A stretch of 64,000 bases of DNA from Chitiniphilus eburneus. Its GTDB lineage: Bacteria > Pseudomonadota > Gammaproteobacteria > Burkholderiales > Chitinibacteraceae. Below are positions 61,921 through 64,000 of this stretch, in pieces; the stretch's first letter is position 1, and each line of letters starts with the position of its first letter. The position numbers and the translations under genes are program-made. The notes under the pieces are model-generated. The model saw nothing but the letters and a program-made list of their open reading frames with translations. It did not search any database and was not told where the DNA came from. Location of the stretch: NCBI RefSeq assembly GCF_005048205.1, contig NZ_SUMF01000017.1, positions 1-64,000 of the forward strand. Direction: 5' to 3'.

Positions 61921-63525
61921 ATGCGCAAATCAAGCTTGTTCGCGCTGAGCGGCGTGGTCATGGCGACCGCGGCTGCCTACGCCAGCGCGGCCTACCCGGC
62001 ATGGGCCGAAGGCAACACCTATACGGCCGGCAGCTATGTCAGCTATCAGGGCCACGACTATCAGGCGCTGATCACCCACACTGCCTATGTCGGGGCGGGC
62101 TGGAACCCGGCCGTGACCAACACCCTGTGGCGCGACCTGGGCCCGTCCAGCGGCGCCACGCCCACCCCGACGCCGGTGCCCACTCCGGTGCCGACGCCCA
62201 CGCCGACCCCGCGCCCCACCGCCACGCCAGTGCCGCAGCCGACCCCGACGCCGGTGGGCACCTGCAGCTACGTGGTATGGCAGAGCGGCGTGAACTACCC
62301 GCTGGGCACGGTGGTGCAGTACAACGGCGCTTACTACCGGGTGAAAGCGGTGGGCGCCAACGGCAGCGATGCCACCATTCCCACCATCAGTACCTATTAC
62401 TGGGAACCGACCAGTTGCAGCGGCACGCCGACTCCGGTGCCGACGCCAACTCCCACCCCACAGCCGACTCCCACGCCGACCCCATCCGGCTCATGCAGCT
62501 ATGTGGTGTGGCAGAGCGGCGTGAACTACCCGCTGGGCACGGTGGTGCAGTACAACGGCGCGTACTACCGGGTGAAAGCGGTGGGCGCCAATGGCAGCGA
62601 CGCCACCATTCCCACCATCAGCACCTATTACTGGGAGCCGATCGGTTGCAGCGGCGGCCCGTCGCCCACCCCCACGCCGACCCAGCAACCGACGCCGACC
62701 CCGACGCCCGGCACCGGTTTGCCGGCCAAGGTGCTCGGCGGCTACTGGCCGTACTGGCCCGGTTCGCAGATCCGCATCCGCGATGTGCATCCCAACTACA
62801 ACCTGATCTACCTGTTCGCCGCCACGCCGGTGGGCGGGCCACCGGGAACCACCGGCGCGGTGGTCTGGAACACCCCGGGTGATGGACGCGGCGCGGCCAC
62901 CAACCTGAAGGCGGACATCGCGTATGCGCGCACGGTGCAGGGGCGCAAGATCATCCTGTCGGTGGGCGGCGCGGGCAATGGCATGAGCTTCCCCACCCGC
63001 GAGAAATCGCAGAACTTCGTCAACAGCATTGCCGCGATCTACACGCAACTGGGTGGTTTCGACGGGCTGGACTGGAACACCTTCGAAGCGGATCAGCAGC
63101 CCGATACCAGCGAAATGATCTGGATCAGCCTGGAACTGAAGCGGCGCTATCCCAACTTCATCATCTCCTCGCCGCCTGCCCCGTGGAATGCCCGCGACAA
63201 GACCTTCTGCCGCGACATGGTGATCGCCAACGCCATCGACTACTGCGCGCCGCAGTATTACGACGGCCCCAACCTGGCCGAGCCGAGCTACGTGGTGAAC
63301 AACGTCGGCGAATGGGTGGCGCTGCTGGGGGCGAGCCACGTGGTGGTGGGTTTCGGCATCAACGATGCCACCAACTACATGCGCATCGATCAGGCGGTAT
63401 CGACCTGGAACCAGATCAAGTCCGCTTACCCGACCATCCGGGGCGCCTTCGACTGGCAGATCGGTACCGACGAAGTGCAGGGCTGGCCGTTCGCTATCCA
63501 GATGAAACCGATCGTGAATCCTTGA
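61921..63525 (+). CDS. Secreted multi-CBM chitinase (GH18) with a non-canonical catalytic motif
   Basis: A 534-residue secreted enzyme. Signal peptide about 1-23; CBM5/12 chitin-binding modules at about 24-73, 115-168 and 192-245, the last two almost identical; Pro-Thr linkers between; GH18 barrel from about 268 ('AKVLGGYWPYWPGSQIRI', 'KIILSVGGAG'). The GH18 motif expected as DxxDxDxE reads Asp381-Gly-Leu-Asp384-Trp-Asn386-Thr-Phe-Glu389: Asn replaces the middle Asp, and one extra residue precedes the Glu. The SxGG and later 'YCAPQYYDG' strands are normal. It may be an active variant subgroup or a weakened enzyme. It stands alone, far from vgrG's start. Confidence 0.92.
   Translation: MRKSSLFALSGVVMATAAAYASAAYPAWAEGNTYTAGSYVSYQGHDYQALITHTAYVGAGWNPAVTNTLWRDLGPSSGATPTPTPVPTPVPTPTPTPRPTATPVPQPTPTPVGTCSYVVWQSGVNYPLGTVVQYNGAYYRVKAVGANGSDATIPTISTYYWEPTSCSGTPTPVPTPTPTPQPTPTPTPSGSCSYVVWQSGVNYPLGTVVQYNGAYYRVKAVGANGSDATIPTISTYYWEPIGCSGGPSPTPTPTQQPTPTPTPGTGLPAKVLGGYWPYWPGSQIRIRDVHPNYNLIYLFAATPVGGPPGTTGAVVWNTPGDGRGAATNLKADIAYARTVQGRKIILSVGGAGNGMSFPTREKSQNFVNSIAAIYTQLGGFDGLDWNTFEADQQPDTSEMIWISLELKRRYPNFIISSPPAPWNARDKTFCRDMVIANAIDYCAPQYYDGPNLAEPSYVVNNVGEWVALLGASHVVVGFGINDATNYMRIDQAVSTWNQIKSAYPTIRGAFDWQIGTDEVQGWPFAIQMKPIVNP
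62263..62655 (+). repeat. Near-identical duplication of a CBM5/12 module
   Basis: Two 162-base units, 62263-62424 and 62494-62655, offset by exactly 231 bases (77 codons), encode nearly identical modules starting CSYVVWQSGVNYPLG; differences are mostly synonymous, with changes at the end (EPTSC versus EPIGC). This implies a recent in-frame duplication or gene conversion inside the chitinase gene. Confidence 0.9.
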
Positions 63526-63575
63526 ACGGTTGACTGAAGGAAGGCTGCTCCTTCGGGGGCAGCGGCAAAAACAAA

Positions 63576-63705
63576 GTCCGGGGACACAGCGCACAGGAAG
63601 GGCACAGAGAACACAGCGAAAACCGAAGGAGAGTTTCATTCCATCCTTTCGGGTTTCTCCGTGTTTTCGGTGTTCTCCGTGCTCCCTGTGTCCCCGGATT
63701 TTCGC
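63576..63705. repeat. Dispersed palindromic element, copy 5
   Basis: GTCCGGGGACACAG on the left faces CTGTGTCCCCGGA on the right, with inner GGCACAGAGAACAC / GTGTTCTCCGTGC-type parts and a CCGAAGG...CCTTTCGG core. It lies between the chitinase and the convergent BamB-like gene. Its outer ends differ from copies 1-4 and share their flank with the half copy at 34097, so it forms a subfamily. Confidence 0.75.
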
Positions 63706-63724
63706 CTTTATTCCCGCCGCAAAC

Positions 63725-64000
63725 TCAGCGCAGCGACACGCCGTACAGCCGGCCATTTTCGGCGCCGACCATCAGGGTATCGCCGACCACGATAGGCTGG
63801 CCGAACAGGCCGGCCGGCAGTTCCGCCTGCCAGTGGCGCTTGCCGTCCAGGCCCACGGCGGTTACCCGGCCCGGGCGGTCGAGCTGGTAGGCGTCGCCGG
63901 TGGCCAGCAGCAACTGGCCGTTGGCGTAGACCGGCGCAGTGAACGCGTTCTGGCCGGTATCCACCCGCCACAGCTCGCGTCCGCTCGCCGCATCCAGCGC
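63725..64000 (-). CDS. PQQ-repeat beta-propeller protein (BamB-like), 3' part
   Basis: The C-terminal ~91 residues of a protein whose start lies beyond the window. The pattern 'ALDAASGRELWRVDTG', 'GRVTAVGLDGKRHWQAELPAGLFGQPIVVGDTLMVGAENGRLYGVSLR' is that of PQQ-type propeller blades as in BamB, the outer-membrane assembly lipoprotein, though other quinoprotein-like propellers remain possible. The frame is open to the window edge without a start. Confidence 0.8.
   Translation of the reverse strand, partial: ALDAASGRELWRVDTGQNAFTAPVYANGQLLLATGDAYQLDRPGRVTAVGLDGKRHWQAELPAGLFGQPIVVGDTLMVGAENGRLYGVSLR

Overview
The window reads as chromosomal DNA of a GC-rich, chitin-degrading betaproteobacterium, probably of the order Neisseriales (Chromobacteriaceae/Chitinibacteraceae type). 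This is an inference from gene content: a 5S rRNA 3' end of beta type, a long RNase E divergent from rluC, hopanoid genes hpnD/hpnE, a PPi-type phosphofructokinase, motD, a type VI secretion VgrG island and a secreted chitinase with three CBM5/12 modules. Nearly all of it is dense protein-coding sequence with many 4-base ATGA/GTGA overlaps. I see no tRNA, CRISPR array, transposase or prophage.

Layout. 1-5.3 kb: end of an rRNA operon and its terminator, aroC, a DUF4136 lipoprotein, then hpnD-(small ORF)-hpnE-SDR, closed by a terminator. 5.3-8.9 kb: a YoaA/DinG helicase overlapping mltG, convergent with a HemG-like flavodoxin. 9-11.6 kb: a polar amino-acid ABC permease and binding protein without an ATPase gene, and an HDOD protein. 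11.7-19.3 kb: rne and rluC divergent over a 0.6 kb leader, then HAD phosphatase, Rieske protein, sppA and an orphan motD. 19.6-22.4 kb: an alpha/beta hydrolase, a 165-bp tandem repeat and PPi-PFK. 22.6-33.8 kb: a MarC-family protein; mutL-membrane protein-miaA; an unknown 124-aa gene; amiC-tsaE divergent from queG-pxpBCA; murI. 34.2-42.8 kb: LrgA/LrgB pair, an unknown gene, a hybrid histidine kinase coupled to a SUOX-like periplasmic protein, a SprA-like gene, recG and a rhomboid protease. 43-46.8 kb: trehalose PTS (treB) and trehalose-6-phosphate hydrolase (treC), separated by a ~0.67 kb inverted-repeat element. 47-54.8 kb: an AraC regulator with an alpha/beta hydrolase and GH16-like protein, a DUF4397 lipoprotein, sbcB and two pirins. 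55-61.2 kb: a secreted SUMF1-domain protein convergent with an unrecognised 799-aa protein and VgrG. 61.9-64 kb: the chitinase and the end of a PQQ-propeller (BamB-like) gene.

Three repeat families mark the intergenic space. One is a palindromic 'cacagag/ctctgtg' family (five full copies and one half copy). One is a 165-bp tandem repeat with a dispersed relative after murI. One is a long inverted repeat inside the tre locus. The best candidates for new biology are the 799-aa VgrG-linked protein with its SUMF1-like neighbour, the chitinase with a non-canonical GH18 motif, the kinase/SUOX-like pair, and the repeat families.
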